Part shown: positions 55,129 to 64,000 of the stretch, piece after piece | Layout: each line of letters opens with the position of its first letter | Position numbering within the stretch: the first letter of the stretch is position 1 | From: Okibacterium sp. HSC-33S16 | GTDB lineage: Bacteria; Actinomycetota; Actinomycetes; Actinomycetales; Microbacteriaceae | DNA length: 64,000 bases | Direction: 5' to 3' | Assembly (NCBI RefSeq): GCF_024171565.1 | Contig: NZ_JALJZZ010000003.1 | Location: 1 to 64,000, forward strand | The notes under the pieces: model-generated | The model's input: the letters and a program-made list of their open reading frames with translations, nothing else | Database searches by the model: none | What the model was told of the DNA's origin: nothing | Program-made: the position numbers and the translations under genes

Positions 55129-55767
55129 CTAGAGAGCGCCCGGTCGGTTCCATAACGACGGCCAGGAATGACCGAGCTCGCGCACCAGGCGTCGCAGCGT
55201 CGGCAGCGACAAGCCGACCACCGTCGACGGATCACCCGCGATCGAGTCGATGAACGCGGCACCCAGGCTGTCGATGGTGAACGCGCCGGCGACGAAGAGG
55301 GGCTCGCCCGTGGCGATGTAGGCGTCGAGCTCGTCATCGGAGATGTCAGACGCAAAGGTGACGTCGGCGTGCGCGAGGGCTCCGACTGCGCGGGGTTCGG
55401 CGCCCGGAGTCTGTTCGATGAGCCAGTGGCCCGAGTAGAGCCGACCGGTGCGACCGCGTTGGGTCTGCCAGCGCTCGCGGGCCACCTCGGGTGTATGCGG
55501 CTTGCCATAAATGGTGCAGTCGACCACGAAGACCGAATCGCCGCCGAGGATGAGGCCGTCAAACTCGGGGTGCGCGGTGGCCACAGCTTCGGCCTTGGCG
55601 CGGGCGAGGAGTTGTACGGTCTCATCGGCCGAGAGCGGCCCGGCCGTCGAGGCCGCAGCTACGGCGGCGTCCTCGTCGAGCTCGCTCGGCGCGAGCACCG
55701 GTTCGATGCCGCTTTGCCGCAACAACATGAGCCGGGCGGGGGAGGTGGATGCGAGGTACAGCTGCAA
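55129..55767 (-). CDS. maf: Maf-like nucleotide pyrophosphatase
   Basis: 212 residues. LYLASTSPARLMLLRQSGI is the Maf phosphate-binding start; LILGGDSVFVVD and GKPHTPEVARERWQ follow. Maf proteins hydrolyse non-canonical nucleoside triphosphates. I choose TTG 55767 (MQLYLAS), five bases behind GGAG; an upstream in-frame ATG at 55827 would add 20 residues without family match. Lies upstream of and on the same strand as the carboxylase alpha gene, 161 bases away. Confidence 0.9.
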   Translation of the reverse strand: MQLYLASTSPARLMLLRQSGIEPVLAPSELDEDAAVAAASTAGPLSADETVQLLARAKAEAVATAHPEFDGLILGGDSVFVVDCTIYGKPHTPEVARERWQTQRGRTGRLYSGHWLIEQTPGAEPRAVGALAHADVTFASDISDDELDAYIATGEPLFVAGAFTIDSLGAAFIDSIAGDPSTVVGLSLPTLRRLVRELGHSWPSLWNRPGAL

Positions 55768-55841
55768 CGAAACTCCAGCGGGGTTGTGTGCCCGACGGGC
55801 CCGGATGTGCGGGCCGGCAGCATCCATGGGACGATTCAGGG

Positions 55842-57113
55842 GTGAATGTACAAACGAACACCCCCGCAGATGTCGAGCTTGAGATAACCAACGTAGCCCA
55901 CGGTGGTGTGTTCGTGGCCCGGCTCGAGGGCCGGGTCGTTTTCGTCGCAGACACCGTTCCGGGGGAGCGGGTGCGCGCCCGCATTACCGAGAGCTCGAAG
56001 AAGAGCTTCTGGCGTGCCGAGACCGTTGAGGTGCTAGACGCGTCGCCGCACCGCCAGTCGCACGTCTGGGCGTCGTCGTCGATCGACGTTGACCCGTCGG
56101 ACCGCGCCGGTGGTGCCGAGTTCGGCCACATCGAGCTCGGGCACCAGCGTGAGCTCAAGCGCCAGGTGCTCGCCGACGCGCTGCAGCGGTTTGCGGGCGT
56201 CGAGAGCGACGTCCAGGTCGAGTCCGCCCCGGGTGACGACGAGCGTGAGGGCCTGGCCTGGCGCACCCGGGTGAGCCTGCACGTCGACGCCGACGGTGTT
56301 GTCGGGCCGTACGCGGCCCGGTCGCACCGGGTGATTCCGGTGGGCGACCTTCCGCTCGCGACCGACGCCGTAGCATCCGCTGCCCCTCTCGACCAGCTGT
56401 TCCGGGGTGCAGAGTCCGTCGACATCGTCGCGCCGAGCAGCACGGACGGTGCCCGCATCGTGGTGCGCGAGCCCGTGAAAAAGGGCACGAGTGTGGCGCA
56501 CCGCCGCGACCAGACCATCGTCGAGCGCGTCGGCGACCGCGAGTTCCAGCTCGACGAGGGCGGCTTCTGGCAGGTGCACCGTTCGGCTGCGCAACTGCTG
56601 ACCGAGGTCGTGCAGTCGACCGTTGACGAGGCGCTCTTCGACCCGCGTGCCGCCAACCTCGACCTCTACGGTGGAGTCGGCCTGCTCGCCGCTGCGATCG
56701 GTGACAAGTTCGGCAGTACCACCCGCATCACGAGCGTCGAGTCTTCGTCACGGGCGACCGACCACGCCAGCGAGAACCTCTCCGACTGGATCGGCGCGCA
56801 GAGCGTCACCGCTCGGGTGGACGCGTACCTCCGCTCCCTCGTGGCCAACTCGAGCGCTGCCGACCGCAGCCGGCTTGAAGCGGCCACCGTCGTTCTCGAC
56901 CCGCCCCGCTCGGGCGCCGGCAAGGAGGTCGTGTCGAGCCTCGCCGAGCTCCGGCCGGCCCAGCTCGTCTACGTGGCCTGCGACCCGGTCGCGCTGGCTC
57001 GAGACATCGGGCTTTTTGCGCCGCTCGGATACTCGCTGGCCTCGCTGCGGGCGTTCGACCTCTTCCCGCACACCCACCACCTCGAATCGGTGGCCCTGCT
57101 CACGCGGGACTAA
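55842..57113 (+). CDS. TrmA/RlmD-type RNA (uracil-5) methyltransferase
   Basis: 423 residues. N-terminal TRAM-type RNA-binding barrel (HGGVFVARLEGRVVFVADTV), then a class I SAM domain with DLYGGVGLLAAAIG, and the catalytic/release blocks VVLDPPRSGAGKEV and LVYVACDPVALARDI (Cys nucleophile). No N-terminal Fe-S cysteines are seen. tRNA or rRNA target cannot be told. GTG start at 55842; divergent from maf with a short shared region. Confidence 0.9.
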   Translation: MNVQTNTPADVELEITNVAHGGVFVARLEGRVVFVADTVPGERVRARITESSKKSFWRAETVEVLDASPHRQSHVWASSSIDVDPSDRAGGAEFGHIELGHQRELKRQVLADALQRFAGVESDVQVESAPGDDEREGLAWRTRVSLHVDADGVVGPYAARSHRVIPVGDLPLATDAVASAAPLDQLFRGAESVDIVAPSSTDGARIVVREPVKKGTSVAHRRDQTIVERVGDREFQLDEGGFWQVHRSAAQLLTEVVQSTVDEALFDPRAANLDLYGGVGLLAAAIGDKFGSTTRITSVESSSRATDHASENLSDWIGAQSVTARVDAYLRSLVANSSAADRSRLEAATVVLDPPRSGAGKEVVSSLAELRPAQLVYVACDPVALARDIGLFAPLGYSLASLRAFDLFPHTHHLESVALLTRD

Positions 57114-57149
57114 GCTCAGTTCCAACGCTGTTTCTCGACGATTGGCCCA

Positions 57150-57800
57150 GTGGTGCGCATAGCTGTAATTGACGATCACGAGTCCGTGCGAATGGGCCTG
57201 CGTGCGGTCTGTGAGTCGGCCGGGCACACCGTCGCGCACAGCGCGTCGACCGTGCAGGAGTTCCTCGACCAGTCAGACGGTGTCGCGTGCGACGTCGTCG
57301 TCCTCGACCTCAACCTGGGCGACGGCAGCAACATCACCGACAACGTTCGGGCCGTGCACGGTTCGGGGTCCGCGGTTCTCATCCACTCCATCGCCGATCG
57401 CGTGGCCTCCGTTCGTGAGGCGCTCGCCGCAGGTGCGGCCGGCGTGATTCCGAAATCTGCCCCAACGGATGCTGTCGTGGCCGCCATCGAAACCGTCGCG
57501 AGCGGTGAGGCGCTCAACAACCTCGAATGGGCGAGCGCGATCGACGCTGACGGCGATTTTTCGCGGGCGCAGCTCGGCCGGCGTGAACGCGATGTGCTGC
57601 ACCTGTACGCATCCGGCCTTCCGATGAAAGACGTCGCCGTTCAGCTCGGCATCGCCCAGTCGACGGTCAAGGAGTACCTCGACCGGATCCGCGGCAAGTA
57701 CGTCGAGATTGGCCGACCGGCACCGACCAAGGTTGACCTGCTGCGCAGGGCTGTTGAAGACGGCATCCTGCCCGAGCTCAACACGGGCGATGACAACTGA
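57150..57800 (+). CDS. LuxR-family response regulator
   Basis: 216 residues. Receiver domain with acidic pair Asp8/9, phospho-Asp53 in VVVLDLNLGDG and Lys102 in VIPKSAP; C-terminal LuxR helix-turn-helix (MKDVAVQLGIAQSTVKEYLD). Tandem GTG codons at 57150/57153. Its end overlaps the kinase start by 11 bases. Output genes are unknown. Confidence 0.92.
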   Translation: MVRIAVIDDHESVRMGLRAVCESAGHTVAHSASTVQEFLDQSDGVACDVVVLDLNLGDGSNITDNVRAVHGSGSAVLIHSIADRVASVREALAAGAAGVIPKSAPTDAVVAAIETVASGEALNNLEWASAIDADGDFSRAQLGRRERDVLHLYASGLPMKDVAVQLGIAQSTVKEYLDRIRGKYVEIGRPAPTKVDLLRRAVEDGILPELNTGDDN

Positions 57801-59109
57801 CCCACCGGTCCGCCCGGGGCCGCTGTTCTCCCCGGTCCCCCGGGGAGCCGTGCTCGATGGTCTCGACCGCAGCACACTCAGCCGCACCACGACCGACTCT
57901 CGGTTCAGCCTCGCCCGCATCGAGAAGCTCATCGCCACATCGATCGGCATCATCGGGTTGGTCTTCGGCGCCCAGACGCTGAGCATCGCGCTCGGAGCCG
58001 GCGTCAAGGCACCCGGTGTGATCGGCACCGCGTACATGGTCGCGTTCCTCGGCATTTTGGGCATCGTCATCCTGCTCTGGTTCAACCCGCGCGCCCAGCG
58101 CATCGCCAACACCGTGTTCGCCATCGTCTACCTGGTCGGAGTCGCGCTCTGGCCACTGGCCACAGGGGGAAGCACAGCAGGCGACGCCGACGAACCGTGG
58201 ACCTGGTACCTCTGCGCCATCGCCTGCGCCTCAGCATCGCAGGCATTTCGGCCAGCGATCGCCGTCGCGTACATCCTCGTCACCCCCGCCATCTATGGCG
58301 TTACCGGGGTGCTCGACGAGTCCTGGCGCATTGTCCGCGCCGACATCGCGCTGCAGAACGCGCTCTACGGGTCGATGATCGGGCTCGTCATCTTCGCACT
58401 GCTCATGACCTTTCGCCATGCCGCAAAGCTCGTCGACACGGCCCGCATCGCGGCCTTCGCCCGCTATGACGATGCCATCCGACAGCACGCCCGCGAGGTC
58501 GAGCGCATCGAGGTCGACGCGCTCATCCACGACACCGTGCTTGCCTCGCTGCAGGCCGCCGATCGCGCGCGTCGCCCCGAGGAAGCCGCGCTGGCCGTCT
58601 CGATGGCCAGCGACGCTATCAAACGTCTGGCCACCATGGACGAGCCGATCACCGACGCCGCCGAAACCGCTTCCCTGCGTGGCCTCGTTTCCGGCCTTGA
58701 GCGCTATGCCGCAGCGCTCGACGTGCCGTTCGACATCACCCTCGACTCGAACACCGACCTCGAGATCGCGTACCCGGTCGCCCAAAATCTCTACTTGGCC
58801 GCAACGCAAGCGATGGCCAACAGCGCTCAGCACGCGGGCGGGGCGGATGTTTCGGTGCCGGTCCACCGGTCGGTCACCGTCACGGTGTGCGATGGTGACG
58901 GCGTCGAACTCGAGGTCAGCGATGACGGGATCGGCTTCGACCGGCAGTCAATCGAGCCGAACCGCCTCGGACTGCGAGTGTCGATCATCGAACGCGTCGT
59001 CGCCGTTGGCGGAACCGTCGATCTCGACTCGGCGCCGGGCCAGGGCACGCGGATCAGCATCCGCTGGACTCCCGCTGAAGCCCGGGCGAAGGAGGGAGCC
59101 CGATCGTGA
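57790..59109 (+). CDS. Membrane sensor histidine kinase
   Basis: 439 residues. About six membrane segments (~45-210) with short loops, so signal sensing is probably within or near the membrane. Dimerisation helix with His247 in ALIHDTVLASLQAADRA, then an ATPase domain with N-box-like AATQAMANSAQHAGG and G-box DDGIGFDRQ, GQGTRISI. Start ATG 57790 lies inside the response-regulator end. Stop overlaps the next gene (GTGA). Confidence 0.9.
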   Translation: MTTDPPVRPGPLFSPVPRGAVLDGLDRSTLSRTTTDSRFSLARIEKLIATSIGIIGLVFGAQTLSIALGAGVKAPGVIGTAYMVAFLGILGIVILLWFNPRAQRIANTVFAIVYLVGVALWPLATGGSTAGDADEPWTWYLCAIACASASQAFRPAIAVAYILVTPAIYGVTGVLDESWRIVRADIALQNALYGSMIGLVIFALLMTFRHAAKLVDTARIAAFARYDDAIRQHAREVERIEVDALIHDTVLASLQAADRARRPEEAALAVSMASDAIKRLATMDEPITDAAETASLRGLVSGLERYAAALDVPFDITLDSNTDLEIAYPVAQNLYLAATQAMANSAQHAGGADVSVPVHRSVTVTVCDGDGVELEVSDDGIGFDRQSIEPNRLGLRVSIIERVVAVGGTVDLDSAPGQGTRISIRWTPAEARAKEGARS

Positions 59110-60119
59110 TCTCCCTCAACCGCTGGGCCATGCTCGCCCTCGCGGCCGCCTTCTCGCTCTACCACGTCGTCCGCGGCATCATGACGCTCGGCCAGGCGGG
59201 ATCTCCGTGGCCGAGTATCGCGGCAATGGCGCTGTACCTCGTGGCAACGGTGATCAGCCTCTGGCCGACGAGCCCGACCGCGATGCCGGCGTGGCTGGCC
59301 GCCCTCAACCTCGCCACGGCCGTGAGCGTCCCGCTGCTTGTCACGAGTGAACTCGACCCGCTAGTGAACAACGGCTATGCCACCTGGCACGTCTCCGCGA
59401 TCGGCACACTGATGACCATCGCCGTTGTGCGCCGCCAGGAGCTCGTGGGGTGGATCGGCGTCATCTTCCTCACCGTTCAGTCGATCGTCTGGTGTGGCGT
59501 CGGCACGAGCGTGCAGATCGGCATTACGGGCAGCCTCATGTGGGTCATCATCGCGAGCGTGCTCACCCGGTCGCTGGTGAAGGTGTCACGCGATGCTGAG
59601 AACCTCGCGACCGCTGAGCGGGAAGCAGCCAAGTGGCAGACCGCGCAAGAGGCGCATCAGGGGGAGCGACGTCGCCGTCTCGACCAGACCGCTGTACGGG
59701 CCCTCCCGATGCTCCGCGAGATCATCCTCTCCGGTGGCGAGCTGAGCGAAGAGCAGCGGGTGGAAAGCCGGGTGCTTGAAGCCGGGCTCCGTGACGAAAT
59801 CCGTGGTCGCGGGCTGCTCAATGACGGTGTGCGCGACAGCGTGCTGGCCGCTCGTCGACGCGGCACGACGGTGTCACTCCTCGACGAGGGCACCATCGAC
59901 GGCCTGCCTGACGACGAACTCACCCGCATCCTTGACCGGGTCGCCGAGGCGGTCGACTCGACCGAGGCCACGAAAATGATCATCCGGACCGCTCCGTCCG
60001 ACACCGACGTCGCCGTGACGCTCGTGGCGCTGGGGCCGTCGACGGACCCCGCCGAGCCGGGCGATAGTGTGCGGCTGTGGCTGGAGATTCCGCGCATGGA
60101 GTCCGCCGACGCACGCTAG
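59106..60119 (+). CDS. Membrane protein with degenerate kinase-like cytoplasmic domain, two-component partner
   Basis: 337 residues. Five to six membrane segments (~1-160), a charged coiled-coil-like helix (~160-205, SRDAENLATAEREAAKWQTA), then a soluble domain (~205-335). The latter contains LSEEQRVESRVLEAGLRDEI and GRGLLNDGVRDSVLAARRRG, reminiscent of ATPase-like domains beside sensor kinases, but no N, G1 or G2 boxes and no phospho-His are visible. GTG start coupled to the kinase gene. It may modulate the kinase. I do not recognise a named family. Confidence 0.65.
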   Translation: MISLNRWAMLALAAAFSLYHVVRGIMTLGQAGSPWPSIAAMALYLVATVISLWPTSPTAMPAWLAALNLATAVSVPLLVTSELDPLVNNGYATWHVSAIGTLMTIAVVRRQELVGWIGVIFLTVQSIVWCGVGTSVQIGITGSLMWVIIASVLTRSLVKVSRDAENLATAEREAAKWQTAQEAHQGERRRRLDQTAVRALPMLREIILSGGELSEEQRVESRVLEAGLRDEIRGRGLLNDGVRDSVLAARRRGTTVSLLDEGTIDGLPDDELTRILDRVAEAVDSTEATKMIIRTAPSDTDVAVTLVALGPSTDPAEPGDSVRLWLEIPRMESADAR

Positions 60120-60186
60120 CGCCAGCTGACGCACCCTGAGCCAGCCGACACCAAGCGACGACTCGATCTGCGACCCAGGTTAAAGC

Positions 60187-60218
60187 AGAAGGGCCGACTC
60201 GTGTGAGCCGGCCCTTCT
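60187..60218 (+). terminator. Terminator after the two-component operon
   Basis: AGAAGGGCCG (60187-60196) pairs with CGGCCCTTCT (60209-60218) across a 12-base loop, 68 bases after the last stop. No T-run, but the stem is strong and well placed. Confidence 0.75.
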
Positions 60219-60452
60219 GAAGCCCCGGGTCAGGGCACTAACCCGAATAGTGACCTGACCCGCCCCCAAATACCCGCCCCTTACCCTAGTCAGGCGAACT
60301 ATCTGGTGGTGTAACTCTCAAGAATGGAGAGACACCTGCGTTATTTATTGTGCAGGTCTTGGCAAGCGGTTACTAGTCGGCTCTTTGGGGGACCGGAGAA
60401 CCGGCCCGTGTGCGATAGATTCCCGTTCGCCTCCACCAAGGAGCCGTGAACC
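60219..60452. other. Gene-free stretch with two adjacent hairpins
   Basis: Within the 333 gene-free bases 60120-60452, after the terminator, there are CTCTC-7-GAGAG (60315-60331) and ACCTGC-12-GCAGGT (60334-60357), only two bases apart, with an AT-rich loop (GTTATTTATTGT) unusual for this genome. C-rich tracts (CCCGCCCCC, CCCGCCCC) lie at 60259-60283. No coding frame fits. A small RNA or a leader on either strand is possible but not shown. Confidence 0.35.
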
Positions 60453-60731
60453 TCAGCGCCAGCGACCATGCCCGGGCGTGAGCGGCTCGCGCATTGAGCG
60501 CTGCGACCGCTGCCACGCCGACGGCGCCCGGTGGGGTTCCGGTGCCTTGGCGGCTTCCTCAACCACGGCGGCGCTGAGCACCGCGGTCACGGCCGCGATC
60601 TCCTCGGGCGTCGGTGAGCCGCGCAACACCCGCACGTCGAGCCCGCGCTCGGTCCCATCCTCTGTTGAGAACGCGTCCGACGGCCGCGCGGACTCGTCGT
60701 GACGCGCGGCACTTCTCCGCTCGCCGGTCAC
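60453..60731 (-). CDS. accE: Acyl-CoA carboxylase epsilon subunit
   Basis: 92 residues. The first ~25 are disordered; then [20 protein letters not shown] and the C-terminal [20 protein letters not shown] are the hallmarks of actinobacterial carboxylase epsilon chains, which bridge alpha and beta subunits. Its start overlaps the accD stop by 4 bases (ATGA). The gene is short and easily missed. Confidence 0.9.
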   Translation of the reverse strand: MTGERRSAARHDESARPSDAFSTEDGTERGLDVRVLRGSPTPEEIAAVTAVLSAAVVEEAAKAPEPHRAPSAWQRSQRSMREPLTPGHGRWR

Positions 60732-62344
60732 AGCGGGATGTTCCCGTGCTTCTTGGGCGGCAGGTTGGCGCGCTTGCCCTTGAGTGACCGCAGCGCCTTG
60801 ATCACGGCCACACGGGTGGCGGCGGGCTCGATGACCCCATCGAGTTCGCCGCGCTCTGCGGCGAGGAACGGGCTGGCCACGTTGTAGGTGTACTCGTTCG
60901 CGAGCTTGGTGCGCACGGCCGCGACATCTTCACCTGCAGCCTCAGCGCGCTTGATCTCGCCGCGGTAGAGGATGTTGACGGCACCTTGGCCACCCATCAC
61001 CGCGATCTCCGCGGTGGGCCAGGCCAGGTTGATGTCGGCACCGAGCTGCTTCGAACCCATGACGATGTACGCTCCGCCATAGGCCTTGCGCAGGATGACC
61101 GTCACGAGCGGCACGGTGGCTTCCGCGTAGGCGTAGAGCAGCTTCGCGCCACGACGAATCACACCGGTCCACTCCTGGTCGGTTCCCGGGAGGTAACCCG
61201 GCACGTCGACAAGCGTCAGAATCGGGATGCTGAACGCATCGCAGAAGCGCACGAAGCGTGACGCTTTCTCCCCGGCTTCGATGTTCAACGTGCCGGCCAT
61301 GGCGTTGGGCTGGTTAGCGATGATTCCCACCGTGCGACCCTCGACCCGCGCGAAGCCAATGACGATGTTCGGCGCGAACAACGGCTGGACCTCGAGGAAG
61401 TCGGCGTGATCGACCACGTGCTCGATGACCGTCTTCACGTCGTAGGGCTGGTTGGGGGAGTCGGGGATGATCGTGTTGAGCTTGCGGTCGGAGTCTGTGG
61501 TTTCGAGCTCCACGTCGCTCTCGTACTCGGGCAGTTCGGCCAGGTTGTTGTCCGGGAGGAAGCCGATGAGGGTACGGGCGTAGTCGAGGGCGTCCGACTC
61601 GTCGCTGGCCAGGTAGTGGGCGACACCGGAACGCGTGTTGTGCGTGAGTGCACCACCGAGCTCCTCCATGCCGACGTCCTCTCCGGTGACCGTCTTGATG
61701 ACGTCCGGCCCCGTGACGAACATCTGGCTGGTCTTGTCGACCATGATGACGAAGTCGGTGAGTGCGGGGGAGTAGACCGCGCCACCGGCCGCCGGGCCCA
61801 TGATGATCGAGATCTGCGGGATGACACCGGACGCGGCCGTGTTGCGACGGAAGATCTCGCCGTACTTACCGAGCGCGACGACGCCTTCCTGAATGCGGGC
61901 CCCGCCGGAGTCGAGCATGCCGATGATGGGAACACCCGTCTTGAGCGCGTGGTCCATGATCTTGATGATCTTCTCGCCGGCCACCTCGCCGAGCGACCCA
62001 CCGAAGATGGTGAAGTCCTGCGAGTAAACGGCGACCTGGCGACCGTGGATAGTTCCGGTTCCCGTGACGACGGCGTCACCGTACGGCCGTGACTTCTCCA
62101 TGCCGAAGGCGTGGGTGCGGTGCCGAACGAATTCATCGAGCTCGACGAAGCTGCCCGGGTCGAGCAGTTCGGTGATCCGCTCCCGGGCGGTCATCTTGCC
62201 CTTGGCGTGTTGCTTGGCGATTGCCGCCTCGCCGGAGGCGGTCACGGCTTCGTGGTAACGCCGTTTCAGGTCGGCCAGCTTGCCCGCCGTCGTGTACATG
62301 TCGGGGGCGTCGGAATCGGTCAAATCTGCTGCGTCTTCGATCAC
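60728..62344 (-). CDS. Acyl-CoA carboxylase beta subunit (carboxyltransferase)
   Basis: 538 residues, propionyl/acetyl-CoA carboxylase beta type (accD5/pccB-like). Crotonase-fold halves with [56 protein letters not shown], and the C-terminal [19 protein letters not shown] and [14 protein letters not shown]. Transfers carboxyl from biotin to acyl-CoA; works with the alpha chain at 53.2 kb and accE. Divergent from birA with a 100-base intergenic region. Confidence 0.95.
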   Translation of the reverse strand: MIEDAADLTDSDAPDMYTTAGKLADLKRRYHEAVTASGEAAIAKQHAKGKMTARERITELLDPGSFVELDEFVRHRTHAFGMEKSRPYGDAVVTGTGTIHGRQVAVYSQDFTIFGGSLGEVAGEKIIKIMDHALKTGVPIIGMLDSGGARIQEGVVALGKYGEIFRRNTAASGVIPQISIIMGPAAGGAVYSPALTDFVIMVDKTSQMFVTGPDVIKTVTGEDVGMEELGGALTHNTRSGVAHYLASDESDALDYARTLIGFLPDNNLAELPEYESDVELETTDSDRKLNTIIPDSPNQPYDVKTVIEHVVDHADFLEVQPLFAPNIVIGFARVEGRTVGIIANQPNAMAGTLNIEAGEKASRFVRFCDAFSIPILTLVDVPGYLPGTDQEWTGVIRRGAKLLYAYAEATVPLVTVILRKAYGGAYIVMGSKQLGADINLAWPTAEIAVMGGQGAVNILYRGEIKRAEAAGEDVAAVRTKLANEYTYNVASPFLAAERGELDGVIEPAATRVAVIKALRSLKGKRANLPPKKHGNIPL

Positions 62345-62444
62345 TGTTTCACTCTACTGTGCACGGATAGGGCCATACCGTTGGTGATTGTCTACAGAGC
62401 GCCGGGTGTCGCCTTGTCGGAAGTCGGCGCGTACTGTGAGGGAC

Positions 62445-63263
62445 ATGACGACATTTCCGGCCGAATTCCCGCTCGCTTCAGCTGTCGCATCACAGCTCGA
62501 TGTGCTCGAGTCGAGCCCGTCGACCAACGACGAACTCGTCGCTCGCGCCGGCCGCGGACCCGCCGAGCAGCCGCACTTCTCGGTCGTGGTGACCGGCACC
62601 CAGACCGCGGGGCGTGGACGACTGGGGCGACACTGGACCGCCCCACCCGGCACCTCGCTGGCCGTGTCGGTACTCGTGCGCCCCGGCCCCACTTTCCCGC
62701 TCGACGCGCTCGGCTGGTTGCCGCTTGCCGCGGGCCTCGCCATGACGCGTGCCATCAACGCGACGCTCGGCGACCGCGCCACCGCCCGAGTGAAGTGGCC
62801 CAACGACGTGCTCGTCGACGGAAGCAAGATCTGCGGCGTGCTCTCCGAACTCGTCGACCCGGCAACCGGTGCCGTCGTGATCGGCGCAGGCGTCAACCTC
62901 AGCATCGTCGATGAGGACCTCCCCGTTCCCACGGCGACCTCCCTCGTCATCGCTGGCGTGCCGGACCCCGACGCCGACCGCGTCCTCGCCGACTACCTGA
63001 CCGAACTGGCCTCACTGCTCGAGTCCCTTTTCGATGCGCGAGGGGATGCCGCGTCCAGCGGCCTGCAGAAAGCGGTCACCGAATCCTGTTCGACGGTGGG
63101 TGAACGGGTGCAGGTCGAACTGCCGGCGGGCAACATCCTCACCGGCATTGCTCGCGGGATCGACGCGAGCGGTCGGATCGTCGTCCAGGCCGACGGCTCA
63201 CCCGACCTCACGCCGATCTCGGCGGGGGACATCACCCACCTGCGCACCCAGCACGGGCTCTGA
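62445..63263 (+). CDS. birA: Biotin-[acetyl-CoA carboxylase] ligase
   Basis: Attaches biotin to the carrier lysine of the carboxylase alpha chain. 272 residues; SSPSTNDELVARA, TAGRGRLGRHWTAPPGTSL (the G-R-G-R-x-G-R-x-W loop), VKWPNDVLVDGSKICGVLSE and VIGAGVNLS. No N-terminal helix-turn-helix, so it is not a BirA-type repressor. ATG 62445 behind GAGGGA. Its last 66 bases overlap the convergent membrane gene. Confidence 0.95.
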   Translation: MTTFPAEFPLASAVASQLDVLESSPSTNDELVARAGRGPAEQPHFSVVVTGTQTAGRGRLGRHWTAPPGTSLAVSVLVRPGPTFPLDALGWLPLAAGLAMTRAINATLGDRATARVKWPNDVLVDGSKICGVLSELVDPATGAVVIGAGVNLSIVDEDLPVPTATSLVIAGVPDPDADRVLADYLTELASLLESLFDARGDAASSGLQKAVTESCSTVGERVQVELPAGNILTGIARGIDASGRIVVQADGSPDLTPISAGDITHLRTQHGL

Positions 63264-63932
63264 GCCCAGCACCCGCAGCCGGGACGCCGCGAACACGGCC
63301 GCCCCAACGAGGATGAACGCGGCCGCGATGGCGAGCACGTACAGCACGACAGTTCCGTAGCCTTGTGCCGGATCGAAGAACGGATACGGCACCCAGCCGT
63401 CGAGCCCGCCGCGCAGCAGCACGACGATGCACCACACCGCCGGATAGAACTCAACGACCCACAGCAACCGGAACGGAAGCGCTCGCCGATCGGCGACGAG
63501 CACCCAGTCGATGAGGCAATACAGCGGGAACACGACGTGCATGATCGTGTTCGCCCATGCCAGATCCACGCCGCCGGCGAGCCCGGTGAGCAGGGTGTTG
63601 TAGACGAGCGCCACGACGATCAGGTAGCTCGTGATCGACGCCCGTGCCAGCTGCAGCCCGAGGCTCTGGCGCATGCCGAGGAGTCCGACAACCGCCGCGG
63701 TGCCAAGCACGACCGCGCCGAGCAGGTTTGACTGGATGGTGAAGTAGCCGAAGAAGTTGAACGGGTTCACCGGGCCCCGTGACGCCGTCCGGGCGAAGGT
63801 CGAGAACACGGCGGCCACGGTGGCAGCCGCGAACACGAGCCGGAGGCCGGCCACGAGCAACTCGAGCGCCCGGCGGCCCGCGTCGCTGTCGGCGGCTCGA
63901 ACGGAAGTGCGTCTCGGGGTGTCGGTCGCCAT
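63198..63932 (-). CDS. Pr6Pr-type integral membrane protein
   Basis: 244 residues with six membrane segments; conserved FNFFGYFTIQSNLL, a central ANTIMHVVFPLYCLIDWVL and WVPYPFFDPAQGYG near the end. This is the pattern of the actinobacterial Pr6Pr family of unknown function. I choose ATG 63932; an upstream in-frame start at 63974 is also open. Overlaps the birA 3' end by 66 bases in convergent orientation. Confidence 0.8.
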   Translation of the reverse strand: MATDTPRRTSVRAADSDAGRRALELLVAGLRLVFAAATVAAVFSTFARTASRGPVNPFNFFGYFTIQSNLLGAVVLGTAAVVGLLGMRQSLGLQLARASITSYLIVVALVYNTLLTGLAGGVDLAWANTIMHVVFPLYCLIDWVLVADRRALPFRLLWVVEFYPAVWCIVVLLRGGLDGWVPYPFFDPAQGYGTVVLYVLAIAAAFILVGAAVFAASRLRVLGSEPVLGAQVGDVPRRDRREVG

Positions 63933-64000
63933 TGGCAAAGTATGTCTGCCGGGCGACACAGTGGCAAGAGTCACGTCAACCGAAGAAACCTGGCACGTCG

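Noticed and set aside
60301-60370. tRNA gene
   Set aside because: Adjacent hairpins suggested part of a cloverleaf, but there is no acceptor stem, T-loop or anticodon arm of correct spacing.

Overview
The window is high-GC DNA from an actinobacterium, most probably a Micrococcales member of the Microbacteriaceae type. The evidence is many GTG/TTG starts, ATGA/GTGA stop-start overlaps, an acyl-CoA carboxylase with separate alpha, beta and epsilon subunits, and a surface operon (FHA, Ser/Thr kinase, giant Ig-like protein, MoxR, DUF58, transglutaminase-like) of a kind I associate with this group. The genus is not determined. Most of the window is ordinary core metabolism.

Layout. 0-3.4 kb: riboflavin operon on the minus strand (FMN riboswitch, ribD, ribE, ribBA, ribH cut by the window edge). 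3.4-8.8 kb: glycerol use (a SorC-type regulator divergent from glpD, glpF, glpK). 8.8-10.1 kb: a scar, with a 30-bp-period repeat array, a perfect 24-bp palindrome and a decayed ABC ATPase fused by deletion to a decayed LuxR-type response regulator. 10.1-13.5 kb: HAD phosphatase, GNAT acetyltransferase, trpS and exonuclease III on the minus strand. 13.7-28.7 kb: the FHA/kinase/1945-residue Ig-like/MoxR/DUF58/transglutaminase-like run, followed closely by ptsI. 29.2-32.7 kb: sdhCDAB. 32.8-34.9 kb: a mannose-1-phosphate guanylyltransferase and a 5'-3' exonuclease. 35.2-49 kb: a nucleoside salvage island (BMP lipoprotein and ABC nucleoside importer, cdd, deoA, nucleoside hydrolase, add, PTS IIA and IIB, a phosphosugar mutase, purine nucleoside phosphorylase). 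49.2-52.5 kb: a quinone-reductase-type flavoprotein and a membrane/lipase fusion. 53.2-63.3 kb: the carboxylase alpha chain, Maf, an RNA methyltransferase, a two-component system with a third membrane partner, accE, accD and birA. The last gene is a membrane protein of the Pr6Pr type.

How the parts work together. The nucleoside island is a complete route: uptake, deamination or phosphorolysis, then mutase conversion of pentose-1-phosphate. The acc genes plus birA form an acyl-CoA carboxylase and its biotinylating enzyme. The kinase/FHA/giant-protein operon looks like a machine that builds or checks a cell-surface fibre-like protein; its transglutaminase-like member has lost the catalytic Cys and His, so it cannot act as a normal transglutaminase.

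Unexplained structure. Intergenic regions at 8.86-9.01, 42.16-42.42 and 52.65-53.10 kb hold degenerate units about 30 bp apart, with one arm in minus and the next in plus orientation. A related-looking but different array lies at 28.72-29.00 kb. All sit just after gene 3' ends, three of them between convergent genes. They are the best candidates here for an undescribed DNA element family.
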